From the NCBI GenBank assembly GCA_007115705.1, contig QXEO01000553.1:16579237-16643236 (forward strand): 64,000 nt of DNA, given 5' to 3'. Below, one piece after another: positions 45,296 to 55,595 of this stretch; within the stretch, counting starts at the first letter, position 1, and each line of letters begins with the position of its first letter. The position numbers and the translations under genes are program-made. Origin of the DNA: Dactylis glomerata. Lineage: Eukaryota; Streptophyta; Magnoliopsida; Poales; Poaceae. The notes under the pieces are model-generated. The model searched no databases and had not been told where the DNA came from. It worked only from the letters and a program-made list of their open reading frames with translations.

Positions 45296-48090
45296 TGTAT
45301 GGTGTTTGTTCAAGTTTGGGTACCCTATGGTGAAACCTATAAATACCCTATGGTGTTTGTTCATGCACTGGGACATATTGAAAAATTGTCCGACCATGCT
45401 CCCATTCTTTTAACTACTGGAATGCCTTGGCCATTTCTTAAGCATCCTTTCAAGTTTGAACTTGGATGGCTGTAGCGGGAGGTTTTTCATGATATGGTTA
45501 AAAAAGTTTGGGAAAGACCGATTGCGGGTAACACCCCCATTTTGAGATGGAATCATAAGATGAGTGCAATGCGAAAACACCTCTCTGGATGGGCTGGCCA
45601 TGTTTCCGATATTCTTTAAACAAAAAAGATTCATTTATCATCTATTATTAATGATCTGGAGGCTTTAGCAGAGTTAAGACCACTATCTCCACAAGAGCTT
45701 GAATTAAAAAGACAATTGAATGTGCAGATTGCTAGTCTTCTTCGCGAGGAGCAGCTTTAATGGTATGAGCAATCAAAGGCCCAGTTTATTTTGGAAGGAG
45801 ATTCAAATACGCGATATTTTCATGGCATTGCCAAGGGCAGACATAGGAAAAAACATATACATTATCTAGTACAGGATGAGGGGCTGATTGAAGGCCATGA
45901 GCAACTCAAATCCTACATTACAAATTATTATAAAGGTCTATTTGTTCCTCCTGAAGAGAGTTCGTTCTCTCTTGATGAGACCTTAACAGATGATATACTT
46001 CAAGTGTCCATGGAAGAAAATGGGATACAGACCGCACCTTATTTTGAGGACGAGGTTCACAAAGCTATTTTCCAAATGGAACGCAGTAAAGCACCGGGTC
46101 CGGATTGTTTTCCTGCTGATTTTTACCAAACTTTTTGGGAGACTTTTAAGTCAGACCTTCTAGAGATGTTTAGCGTTCTACACGCCGGGCAGCTAGAACT
46201 ATTTCGTCTAAATTTTGGTGAGATAATCTTGTTATTGAAAGTTAATGAGGCAAAAAGGATTCAACAATATCAATCTATCTGCCTACTAAATGTAAGTTTC
46301 AAGATTTTTATGAAAGTGACCACCATTAGACTAAATACGATGTTAGATCATGTGGTTCAACCATCGCAAACCGCTTTTATGCAAGGAAGAAATATCCATG
46401 ATGGAGTGGTGGTTTTGCATGAGGCGGTACATGAACTGCATACTAAGAAATTGAATGGAGTTATTTTAAATTTATATTTTGAAAAGGCCTATGATAAATT
46501 CCAATGGTATTTCCTTCAACAGACTCTTCGGATGAAAGGATTTTCTCCTAAGTGTCGTGCTTTGATCAATGATTTCGTGTCTAGAGGAAGTATGGCCATC
46601 ACCGGCCAATGATGACACTGGTCGTTACTTCTAGACAAGGAAAGGTTTGCGCCAAGGCAACCCATTATCGCCAATGTTATTTAACATTATGGCGGATATG
46701 CTCGCTATTTTGATCGAATGCACTAAGTCTGATGGTCAAATTGAAGGAGTGATCCCACATCTTTTTGATGGTGGTTTATCAATTCTTCAATACACCGATG
46801 ATACAATTCTGTTTATGGAACATGATCTTGAAAAGGTTCGCAACCTCAAATTGATTTTGGCGGCATTCGAGCAACTTTCGGGTCTAAAGATTAATTAACT
46901 TCAAGAAAAGTTTACTATTTTGTTTTGGCAAAGCTCAAGACAATGCAGCTCTTTATGCGGAGCTGTTTGGTTATGGGCAAGGCTAATTTCCTATTCGATA
47001 CTTGGGGATGCCGGTTCATTATAGAAGACTTACCCATGATGATTGGAAATTAGTTGAGGAAAGACTTCAAAAGCGTTTTAGTAGCTGGAAAGGTAAATTG
47101 TTGTCCCTAGGAGGAAGATTGGTACTCATTAATTCAATACTTACCAACATGGTACTATATATGAATCTTTCTTTCTTTTACCAAAATGAGTCTTGCATAA
47201 GCTCGATTATTATCGATCCAAATTCTTTTGGCAAGGGCTAAGAGAGAAAAAGAAATATTGACTGGTTATATGGAGTATAGTTTGTAGAGCAAAAGACTAG
47301 GGTAGGCTTGGAGTTCATGATACTGAGGTCAAGAACTCGGATGTACTAGGTAAATGGCTGTTTAAGCTTCTTACCGAGGACGGGGTTTGGCAAAATATTC
47401 TTAGCCAAAAGTACATCGGCTCGAAGGTCTTATCCCAAGTGGTTTGGAAACCAGAGGACTCGCATTTCTGGGCAGGTCTCATGGTCTCAAAGAAATTCTT
47501 CTTCCACCATGGTACTTTTCTATTAATGATGGATCGCATATACGTTTTTGTAAGGACAATCCGTTAGACAACGTTCCCTATGCGAACAATATCCTGCTTT
47601 GTATAAATATTGTTCATCACAAATGTGATACCATTGGTACGGTAATGGCTACCTCACCTCCAGATGTGATGTTTAGACGAGATTTGATTGGTCCGAGGCT
47701 AGTTGCATGGAACTCCTTACTAATTTATTTGGATGATATTCAACTTTCGTCAGGACCGGATGATTTCGGTAGAATCTACACACCAATAGTATCTTCTCGG
47801 TAGACTCCCTTCACAAAGTGATCCTTCAATCTGTTATACCAGTTGATAATAGCAAGAAAATTTGGAAGATGAAAATACCATTAAAAAACAAAGAAAAAAT
47901 TATTGGGATCTTCGTCGTGGGGTTATCCTTACCAAAGACAAGTTAAGCGGAACTGGCATTGAAGTACTCGGTGTGTTTTCTGTCATCAAGAAAAAACTAT
48001 CAAACACTTATTCTTTCAGTGTCGCTTGGCTAGATCTATACGGTAATCATCCAAGTAGCTTCCAGCCTGTATCCTTCGACTAGTGTTGCC
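45296..48090 (+). pseudogene. ORF2 of LINE 1 (endonuclease remnant, reverse transcriptase, zf-RVT)
   Basis: Only the end of the APE-type endonuclease is left (HIEKLSDHAPILL, 45370-45420, containing the SDH motif). A small tandem duplication (GTTTGGGTACC...TATGGTGAAA, 45274 and 45315) marks the junction where most of the domain is missing. The frame 45791-46612 carries the reverse transcriptase start (GDSNTRYFH, SKAPGPDCFPADFYQTFW, QTAFMQGRNIHDGV, FEKAYDKFQW). A frameshift and stop precede 46647-46898, with RQGNPLSP and the catalytic YTDD (46791-46802). Downstream pieces (46980-47240, GMPVHYRRLTHDDWKLVEER; 47862-48083, WDLRRGVILTKDKLSG) match the post-RT and zf-RVT regions of plant L1. Reverse transcription occurs at the nicked target in autonomous relatives. 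Confidence 0.85.
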
Positions 48091-48566
48091 AATGTTTTAG
48101 GAATTGGCTTCATAGTATCGATCTAAGGTTTAGAATGCCTATTAGGGTGGGTGCGCTGGCAGTTATCTAGGCGCTTTGGCTATGTAGAATTGATAAGATT
48201 TTTAATGATAATTTTTTTCTCTCTTGCAGGTTATCTACGGATATACCAGTATTTTCCGTTTATGGTCACCTCTTCAGTAGATGGAGAATCGTGACCTGTT
48301 TATGGACGTCTGTATACGATTGGAGGCTACAACGAGAGATACTTTTTTCCTACATGGGTGGCCGCATAATCTACGGATTGGAGCTCCACCTTCTCCATAT
48401 GCGATTCGCAATTACTCGACGCGATATGTATTTTGCCTTTTAATGTTTTTGGTTTGAGACTTATAAATGGCCGTGTGCATCCATCCTGGTTATACAGAGG
48501 CTGGGTATGATTGCTTCATTAAGTAATAAAAGCGTCCATTATCGGAAAAAAATATCCTCCAACTCG

Positions 48567-49239
48567 CAAAAATGATCTTCGTAGGAGCTGTTATAGAACC
48601 TTGTAAATGATTCCCACCATTGTTGGAGGAAAAGGACTCAATAAACTGAGTAATACCACTGTCTTTGACAGAAGCTTTGACTTACCTACTCCAGTTGACG
48701 TACGATATGACGATGCATTTTCTTTACTTCGAACAGTGACATGTTGGAAAGTGCAAATAGGAGAAATGATTGGTTGAAATATTAACACAAACGATGGCTG
48801 GTCAAGTATGGACTAAAGATCGTTTTCAAAAACAAAAAAAAGTATCAGACTAAAGATGGTGATCAGTTTTAGTGTAAAAATAATTGGTGTGGTTTTGAGT
48901 CTTGTGCCTTCACCGATTTTCAAGATGGTGACTCTTACCTATCACTTTTGACGAATCAAGCGGGTCTCGACCGCCAATATGAGGTAAACATACGAGCATC
49001 GTTATGTTGCTTCGTCTCCGTCCATCAGCCCATGTAAGGGATCGAGCTGTGGTCTGTACTAGCAATACAGACATGATCAAGCTAGAGAAACTTTCAAATC
49101 TTTGGGAGTTGGTGGTCGTCAATCTGGGCTCCAACTCATCCCGCCTCATAGAAAATAAAGCAAGAAGAACAGGGAGAAGATTCTGTCTTGGATTCCAAGA
49201 AAAAATGTGATTTGTTTTCTATTAGGAAGGAAAGACGTA
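48567..49239. other. Unrecognised stretch right of LINE 1
   Basis: Continuation of the sequence at 43124 before LINE 1 inserted. No domain recognised. A minus-strand frame would read across the old insertion site (CELEDMASRYHMVILIVALE) with a hydrophobic stretch, but it has no start or similarity that I can support. Confidence 0.4.
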
Positions 49240-49451
49240 TTTCACAAAGTTTGGATACATGGATAAGAGGGGAGGTTAACTGATTGGGATGTGACCCAGT
49301 TGAATAGGTTTTTCTATGAGTTTGATGTGGCCGATATTTTGAAGGTGCGTATGGGAGTCCCGGGGGTGGAGGATCGCGTGGCATGGAATTTCACAAAAAA
49401 TGGCGTTTTCTCCGTACGCTCTGGCTCGTACCACCTTCAAATGCAGCAGTG
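49240..49451 (+). pseudogene. LINE fragment 3: post-RT segment of an L1-type ORF2
   Basis: Frame with WDVTQLNRFFYEFDVADILK and VAWNFTKNGVFSVRSGSYHL, the block that precedes the zf-RVT domain in plant L1 ORF2 proteins. It is cut on the right by a Harbinger-like element at 49455. The left limit is uncertain. Confidence 0.65.
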
Positions 49452-49974
49452 TAAGGCCCTGTTTGTTTGGGCTGCAGCTGAACAAGAAACAGCTGGACCT
49501 GGTAGGGTCTAAGAAGCAGCAGGAGCTATTGAACTGTAAAAATATTGTTTGATAACCTGCTTTTAGGATGGCCGGTAGACATGTAGCTGGTGGTGAAAGT
49601 CTGAACTACCCCTCTATGTTAAAGATGATGTTAGTACTGATTTGATTCTATTATGCAGATTACTTGTTAATAAATGATGATTGTCAAAAAATAAAACAAT
49701 ATATGCATCCAAATTGTAATAAAAATTGACAAATTCAAAAGATAGATTTTCGAATTAGACTTTCCTGCTTAACATAGCACATAAATAAAATGTTCAACAG
49801 AAAAAGATTTTCGAACTAGTCTTTCATGGTTAACATAGCACATAAATAAGATGTCGAGAATACATAGATATTTGAACTACACTTATATTGTTAATATACC
49901 GTACTACAAATTTGGAACCATATACAAGACAAGTCCATGTAACAAAATAGCTAAACATTTCCAACCAAAGCACC

Positions 49975-50285
49975 CGTAATATTTTTTGTGAATCACATGC
50001 ATGTTGCCATACTCAACCCCAAACTGAAGGCCAGGAAGTACTACTAATGACTCGGGTTGTATGTTTCCCGGCATGTAGTTCTCATTTTGATCACACTTGT
50101 AGAACTCCTTGTCATGTAGATTACTCTCTCTTATTCAATTGTGGATCGCGATACATGCAACTATGATCGATGCGAGTTTGCTTCTCAATTGGGTAACTTG
50201 TGATATGTAGTAAAATACACCACTTCATCTTCAAGACACCAAAGTGCATCCCAATTGGCTTTGGGTTGGTTCTTACTATCTTCTT
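49975..50285 (-). pseudogene. Harbinger-type transposase (DDE_Tnp_4), C-terminal fragment
   Basis: Minus strand, broken by frameshifts: MHFGVLKMKWCILLHITSYP, IEKQTRI, then SNLHDKEFYKCDQNENYMPG and NIQPESLVVLPGLQFGVEYG. The FGVLK...ILL...YP pattern with the following HNF/IRES-like region is the C-terminal part of PIF/Harbinger nucleases as I know them. The catalytic DDE region is not seen here and may be lost. Confidence 0.65.
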
Positions 50286-51151
50286 CCATGTAAACATACA
50301 TGAATAATAAACAAATTATAATGGACAACAAGTAAATACAAAATCATAAATTACATATCCAAGCATCCAACATAATAGAAAAATTATAATAGACATCAAG
50401 TATGCAAGCATGCAACCATAACATCTGATTCTTGATTCATATATGCAAGCATTCAACCATAACATGTGATTCTTGTTACATATATGCAAGCATTCAACCA
50501 TAATAGACAGCAAGTATGCAAGTTCAACAAATTACAATACATGCAGAAACACACAAATAGATCTGATTCTTGTTTCATAAAAGGAAGTTCAGGATGAGAG
50601 TGTGCTCACCTTGCTCTCTATCCAGTGGATGGCGTCACTAGGGTCGGGGCAGCACCAGCACCAGCAGGTCGGGGTTGGGTGGCAGCCAGTCGGGGTTGGG
50701 GATGACGGGATGCAGCAGTAGTCGGGGTTGGTGATGTAGCAGCAGGTCGGGGGCTTGGGCAGGCGATAGCCCTTGGTCACCGGACGCATGAATTGGGAGG
50801 CCAGCAACGGTGGACACTAGTGGAAAAAAGGCTATTGGTGGCGCACCATTTTGGCCTATGCGTGGCGCATATGGGATGCGCCACCAATGCCACGCCACTA
50901 GTAACAGTTTATCAGTGGCGCATCTCAATATGCGCCACACATAATTTGCCTATGCGTGGCGCATATTGCTATATGCGCCACTAGTAGCCTTTGAAAAATC
51001 AAAAATTTCAAAAAAAATTAAAAAATTGAAAAAAACCAAATTTTTTGTTTGAAAATCATAAAAATCGAAATAATGTGAAAAAACTATTGTATTTCAATTT
51101 TTTGAGGATTATATCACATGAGGAACATTTTCAAATCACACCGAATTTCTT

Positions 51152-51225
51152 GACTTCCCGCTAGGTCACCCATCCTTAGACTACTCCGGGCTGAGCACGC
51201 TTAACTTCTCCATTCTATTTGCATG
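51152..51225 (-). repeat. 5S-rRNA-like segment (antisense) inside CACTA 2
   Basis: GACTTCCC, AGGTCACCCATCC and GAGCACGCTTAACTTC appear in the order and spacing of the complement of the 3' half of plant 5S rRNA. Substitutions and missing 5' sequence rule out a working gene. Confidence 0.6.
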
Positions 51226-51288
51226 AGCTATCCCTAACCTACCCAAGTTCTTATTAATATTACTATCATATCAATCCTCTTAAGGCCT

Positions 51289-51868
51289 ATGTGTGCTTGT
51301 GTGTATATATGTGTGTATGTGCGTATATGTGTATGTATGTGTGTATATGTGTATATGTATTATGTATATGTGTGTATATATGTATGTATGTCCGCGTATA
51401 TGTGCGTATATGTGTGCGTATATGTGTGTATATGTATGCATGTGTGCATATATATGTGCGTAGATGTGCGTATATGTGTGTATATGTGTGCATATATGTG
51501 TGTATATATATGCATGTGTGCATATATATGTGCGTATATGTGTGTATATGTATGCATGTGTGCATATATATGTGCATAGATGTGCGTATATATGTGTGTA
51601 TATGTGCGTATATGTGTGTCTATGTGTGTATTTGTGTGTGTATATGTGCGTATATGTGCGTATATGTGTGTGTATATGTGTGTCTATGTGTGTATTTGTG
51701 TGTGTATGTGTGCGTATATGTGCGTATATGTGTATGTATGTGTGCATATATGTGTGTATTTGTGTGTGTATGTGTGCGTATATGTGTGTGTATGTGTATA
51801 TATGTGTGTGTATATGTGTGTGTATATGTGTGTATATATCCGCATGTGTGCTATGTGTGTGTATATAA
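51289..51868. repeat. TG/TA-rich microsatellite, about 580 bp
   Basis: Imperfect mixture of TGTGTATA, TGTGCGTATA and TGTGCATATA units with no long interruption. It gives long but meaningless frames on both strands. Confidence 0.95.
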
Positions 51869-52762
51869 CTAATCCAAAAGTTTAATCCAATATAAATTTT
51901 GATCTAAAAATAAAAAAAAAAATAAAAATTTGAAAATATAAAAGTGCAAAAAAGTCTATTTTCCCTTTTGAATTTTGAGAATCTAAAATTTGTCGAAACG
52001 ACCATAGGTTATTGAATTCGGATGTAACTTTTTGTGTAGATACTTTTTCATATAAAAAACTTTTTAATCCGACTTCGTATGCAAAAGTTATGGCTGTTTT
52101 ACCGAGACATAAAGTTTTTTTGTAAAAAATATCAAAATTCATTTTTATTATTTTTCTTACTTACTAGATCACATAACATAACTAAATCTGATTTTTTGAA
52201 TTTTTTTCAAGCCTTTTATCATTTTCTTTTATTTTATAAAAGACTAAAAAGGCGACCCAGGGGGGGTGGGTGGTGGGTGAAAAAAATTCCCGCCACTGAT
52301 ATTTGAGTTATCAGTGGCGCATTTTGCCATATGCGCCACTAATAGGTCAAATATGCGTGACGCATATAGCAAATGCGCCATTGATAAGACAGGATATTTG
52401 TCGACGGCCCTTTTGGTGGGTCCCACATGGATATTGGTGGCGCATTCTGAACAATATGCGCCATTAGTAAGAAAATTATCAGTGGAGCATATTTGCAAAT
52501 GCGCCACTAGTAAATACTAGTGGAGCATATTGAATAATGTGCTCCACTAATAAAACATCTAGCTATAAGCCTTTTCCCACTAGTGGGAAGCTCGTGTTGT
52601 CCAGAGGTTTCCTCGTTGCCGTTCGGGGTGGCGTAGCAGGTGGTGGGCTCAGGGTCGGGGCGGAAGCAATAGAGAGAAGGAAGGGACGGGTTGGGAGACC
52701 GTCGTGGGGTGGCGAGGTGGCAAGCAATGATCGACGGCGCGCCTAGAGAGGCCGTGGGTGAG

Positions 52763-54489
52763 TGAAGGGTTTCGCAGCATAGTAAATCAAAAAAATTCCT
52801 ATGGATGCAAACAAGAAAGCCAAGATCCAATCTAGTAGATGTAATCAATGAGAGAGACAAATGAGATCTTCATACCTTTGAAGAAATCGCACAGCAGAAA
52901 CGTTCAACAGAACATGGATGGTGTAGTTGTACTTGTTCGTCTCCTCCTAGATCCGTTCTGATCCAAGCACCGCAAGCCGCGATGCCTCTGAGTGCTGCAC
53001 ACGTATAGCGCAGCGATGTCTCCTCCCTCCTTGGTCCAGCAAGTATGGTGGAGAGATAGATTGGATCAGTAGCACGACGACATGGTGCTTATGGTGGAGA
53101 ATTTCTGGGGCAGGGCTTCGCCTACACGCAGTCACGGGAGAGAGAGGTGGAGGGCAGCAGTTGGGCCGGCGGCTAGGGTTGGAGAGGGGGAGGCTGCGCC
53201 CTAGCCCTCCCTTTATACAGGAGGCTGGGCAGCCAGCTTGGCCCATCCTCCAAGCCCTAGGCCGGCGGCCAAAGGGGGAGGAGTGGGGGGCAAGTTTCCC
53301 CCTCCTTCTAGAAGGGTTGCCCTAGGGTTTCCCCTGGGCTGGCCGGCTGGGCCCTTTTGGGGCATGGTGCGCCTGGCCCAAGTAACTAGGACACTTCCCC
53401 TTAGGCCCATGCAGGCCTCCGTCAAGTGGGCCCATACTGTCCCCACTCCGGAACCTTCTAGATCACTCCGGTACAATATCGATAAACTCCAAAACTTTTT
53501 AGGAATCCAAAAATTGCTTTCCATTATATGAATCTTAATCTCCGGACCATTCCAGAACCTCTCGTGATGTCCGGGATCTCATCCGAGATTCCGAACAAAA
53601 ACTCAATAACCAATTATCTATTCTATCCTAGCGTCGATGCACGTTAAGTGTGTGACCCTACGGGTTCGAGAATATGCAGACATGATCTTCTATCAATAAT
53701 CAATAGCGGGATCTGGAAATCCATATTGACTCCCAAACATTCATCGGTGATCATATCGGATGAACCACGATGCCAGGATTCAATTAATCCCGTATATGTA
53801 TTCCTTTCGTCTCGCGATATTTTACTTGCCTGAGATTCGATCGTCGGTATCTCCATACCTAGTTCATTCTCGTTCACAGCAAGTACTTTACTCGTTCCAT
53901 AATCCAATATCACTTTGTGATTAACTCCTTAACCACATGCTTGCAAGCGGTGTTGATATCGATTACCGAGTGGGCCCGAAGTATATCTCTCCGACTCAGG
54001 AGGTACAAATTCCATCTCGATACATGCAACCCAACAAGTACTTTCCGATTACCTGAGAGACACCTTTATGATCACCCTTTCATAGGGTGACATTAGATGA
54101 CCTCAAAGCTTTCTTCTGGTACTAGGGAGTTGCATTATCTCATGGTCTAAGGAATACAATACATGACATAGGAAAAAGCTTCGCAAAGATGAACATAATG
54201 ACATGATCTAATTGTTGTGCTTTATTTGGTTCTGTCCATCATATAATTCTCCTAATGATATGACCTCATTATTAATTGACAACTCATGTCTATAGTTAGG
54301 AAACCTCAACTATCATTAATCAATGAGCTAGTCCATTAGAGGTGCACTAGGGACACAGTGTTGTTCATAAACTACACAAGTATTAATGTTTCCTCTTAAT
54401 ATAATTCTAGCATAGAATATAAACATTATCATGAACAAGAATTATAATAATAAAATCTTTATTATTGCCTCTAGGTCATAATTCCAACA
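52763..54489 (-). mobile_element. 3' LTR of element M
   Basis: About 1727 bp on the minus strand, TGTTGGAATTATGACC at 54489 to AAACCCTTCA near 52763. The right border is sure because the polypurine tract precedes it. The left border is approximate, because the usual CCCAACA end is not preserved. If it is right, the presumed target site is GTGAG (52758-52762). Confidence 0.78.
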
Positions 54490-54517
54490 GTCTCCCAGTT
54501 GCACTAGAGTCAATAAT

Positions 54518-55576
54518 CTAGTTTACATCTGGTAACAATCTAACACCCATGGCATTAAGGTGTTGATCATGTTTTGCATGTGGAAGAGGTTTATTCAACG
54601 GATCTGCGACATTTAGATTCGTATGTACCTTGCAGATCTTTAGATCTCCATCTGCAATGTAATCTCGAATTAAATGAAATCGGCGGTTGATGTTCTTGGT
54701 CTTTGGATGATATCTTGGTTCCTTAGCCAGTGCTATGGCACCAGTGTTGTCTCCTAATATCTCCAGTGGGTCCAAGGCACTTGGAACCACACCAAGCTCA
54801 GTGATGAAGTTCCTGATCCAAACTCCTTCATTCAAAATATAAACGTATCCTGTCTGAGATTTAGAATCATCCGGATCGGTGTCGAAGCTAGCATCGGCGT
54901 AACCTTTTACGACGAGCTGCTCATCACCGCCATAGACCAAGAACATTTCTTTAGACCTATTTAAATACTTTAGGATGTTATTTACGGTTGTCCAGTTTTC
55001 CACTCCTGGATCACTTTGGTATCTGCTCGTCCAACTAAGAGCATTGGATACATCCGGTCTAGTACACAACATGGCATACATGATAGAACCTATGGCCGAG
55101 GAATATGGCACACTGCTCATGGCTTCTCTATCTTTTGCCATAGCTGGACACTGAGCCTTGCACAATATCTTACCTGACAACATGGGCAAGAAACCTTTCT
55201 TTGCTTTATCCATTCTGAACCTTTTCAGAACTTTGTCCAGGTATGTAATTTGGCTTAAACCTATTAGGCGTCTTTGTCTATCTATATAGATCTTAATGCC
55301 TAATATGTAAGAAGCTTCTCCTAGATCTTTCATTGAAAAACATTTATTCGAATAACTATTCACATCGTTAAGCATACCGATGTCATTTCCAATAATCAAT
55401 ATGCCATCCACATATAGTACTAAAAATGTCACCGAGCTCCCACTCACTTTCTTGTAGATACAAGCTTCATAGCAATTTGGAACAAATCCAAAACTCTTGA
55501 TCACTTGATCAAAACGAAGGTTCCAACTCCGGGATGCTTGCTTCAGCCCATAAATGGAACGCTGAAGTTTGCACAC
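54518..55576 (-). pseudogene. pol: Copia pol fragment: reverse transcriptase and RNase H of element M
   Basis: A 352-codon open frame on the minus strand. Reverse transcriptase motifs: LQRSIYGLKQASRSWN at residues 4-19, then LYVDGILIIGND, where the catalytic YVDD has become YVDG (residue 58, codon 55405-55403). GEASYILGIKI and AIGSIMYAMLCTRPDVS follow. RNase H: GYADASFDTDPDDSKSQTG and GAIALAKEPRYHPKTKNI. The C-terminus PLPHAKHDQHLNAMGVR runs to the stop 29 bp before the LTR. Integrase and gag are absent because the element is truncated on the right near 55595. The open frame suggests a fairly young copy, but the catalytic change would inactivate it. Confidence 0.9.
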
Positions 55577-55595
55577 TTTATCAGCATCCTTAGGA

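Larger units (their letters stand above)
43140..48551 (+). mobile_element. LINE 1: L1-type non-LTR retrotransposon with intact target duplication
   Basis: 5412 bp between perfect 15-bp copies of ATATCCTCCAACTCG. The order is truncated ORF1 with two CCHC knuckles, a degraded endonuclease of which only the C-terminal end remains, reverse transcriptase, and a zf-RVT-like tail. It ends with TAATAAAAGCGTCCATTATC and a short A-run, as in grass L1 elements. Many stops and frameshifts; not functional. Confidence 0.92.
50815..52585. mobile_element. CACTA element 2 (non-autonomous), with microsatellite and 5S-like scrap
   Basis: 1771 bp, CACTAGTGGAAAAAAGGC... to ...GCCTTTTCCCACTAGTG, with the perfect 3-bp target duplication GGA (50812-50814 and 52586-52588). 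Subterminal repeats of the form TGGCGCATAT...ATGCGCCACTA are frequent at both ends (50838-50990 and 52312-52520). The interior has no transposase; it holds a 5S-rRNA-like segment, a long TG/TA microsatellite and AT-rich sequence. Confidence 0.92.
49455..52762 (-). mobile_element. PIF/Harbinger-like DNA transposon remnant, interrupted by CACTA element 2
   Basis: The left terminus TAA|GGCCCTGTTTGTTTGGGC has the 3-bp TAA target and GGCC...TGTTTG terminal repeat typical of PIF/Harbinger. A transposase fragment lies on the minus strand (about 50285-49975). The right part (52589-52762) follows the GGA site of CACTA 2 and is cut by the copia LTR at 52763, so the right terminus is missing. Confidence 0.65.
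52763..55595 (-). mobile_element. Element M: Angela/BARE-like Ty1/copia retrotransposon, 3' half, minus strand
   Basis: Minus strand: pol fragment (55595-54518), polypurine tract CTGGGAGA (about 54499-54491), then the 3' LTR. Left of 55595 in its own direction the element is missing; chromovirus F sequence abuts there. The LTR opening TGTTGGAATTATG and its length of about 1.7 kb match the Angela/WIS/BARE group of Triticeae as I know it. Confidence 0.85.

Noticed and set aside
51152..51225. A functional 5S rRNA gene
   Set aside because: Only the 3' half is recognisable, with several mismatches and no 5' half or terminator context.
51280..51885. Long open frames on both strands (100-190 codons)
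   Set aside because: They are translations of the TG/TA microsatellite (Tyr/Val/Cys or Thr/His/Ile repeats) and carry no coding signal.
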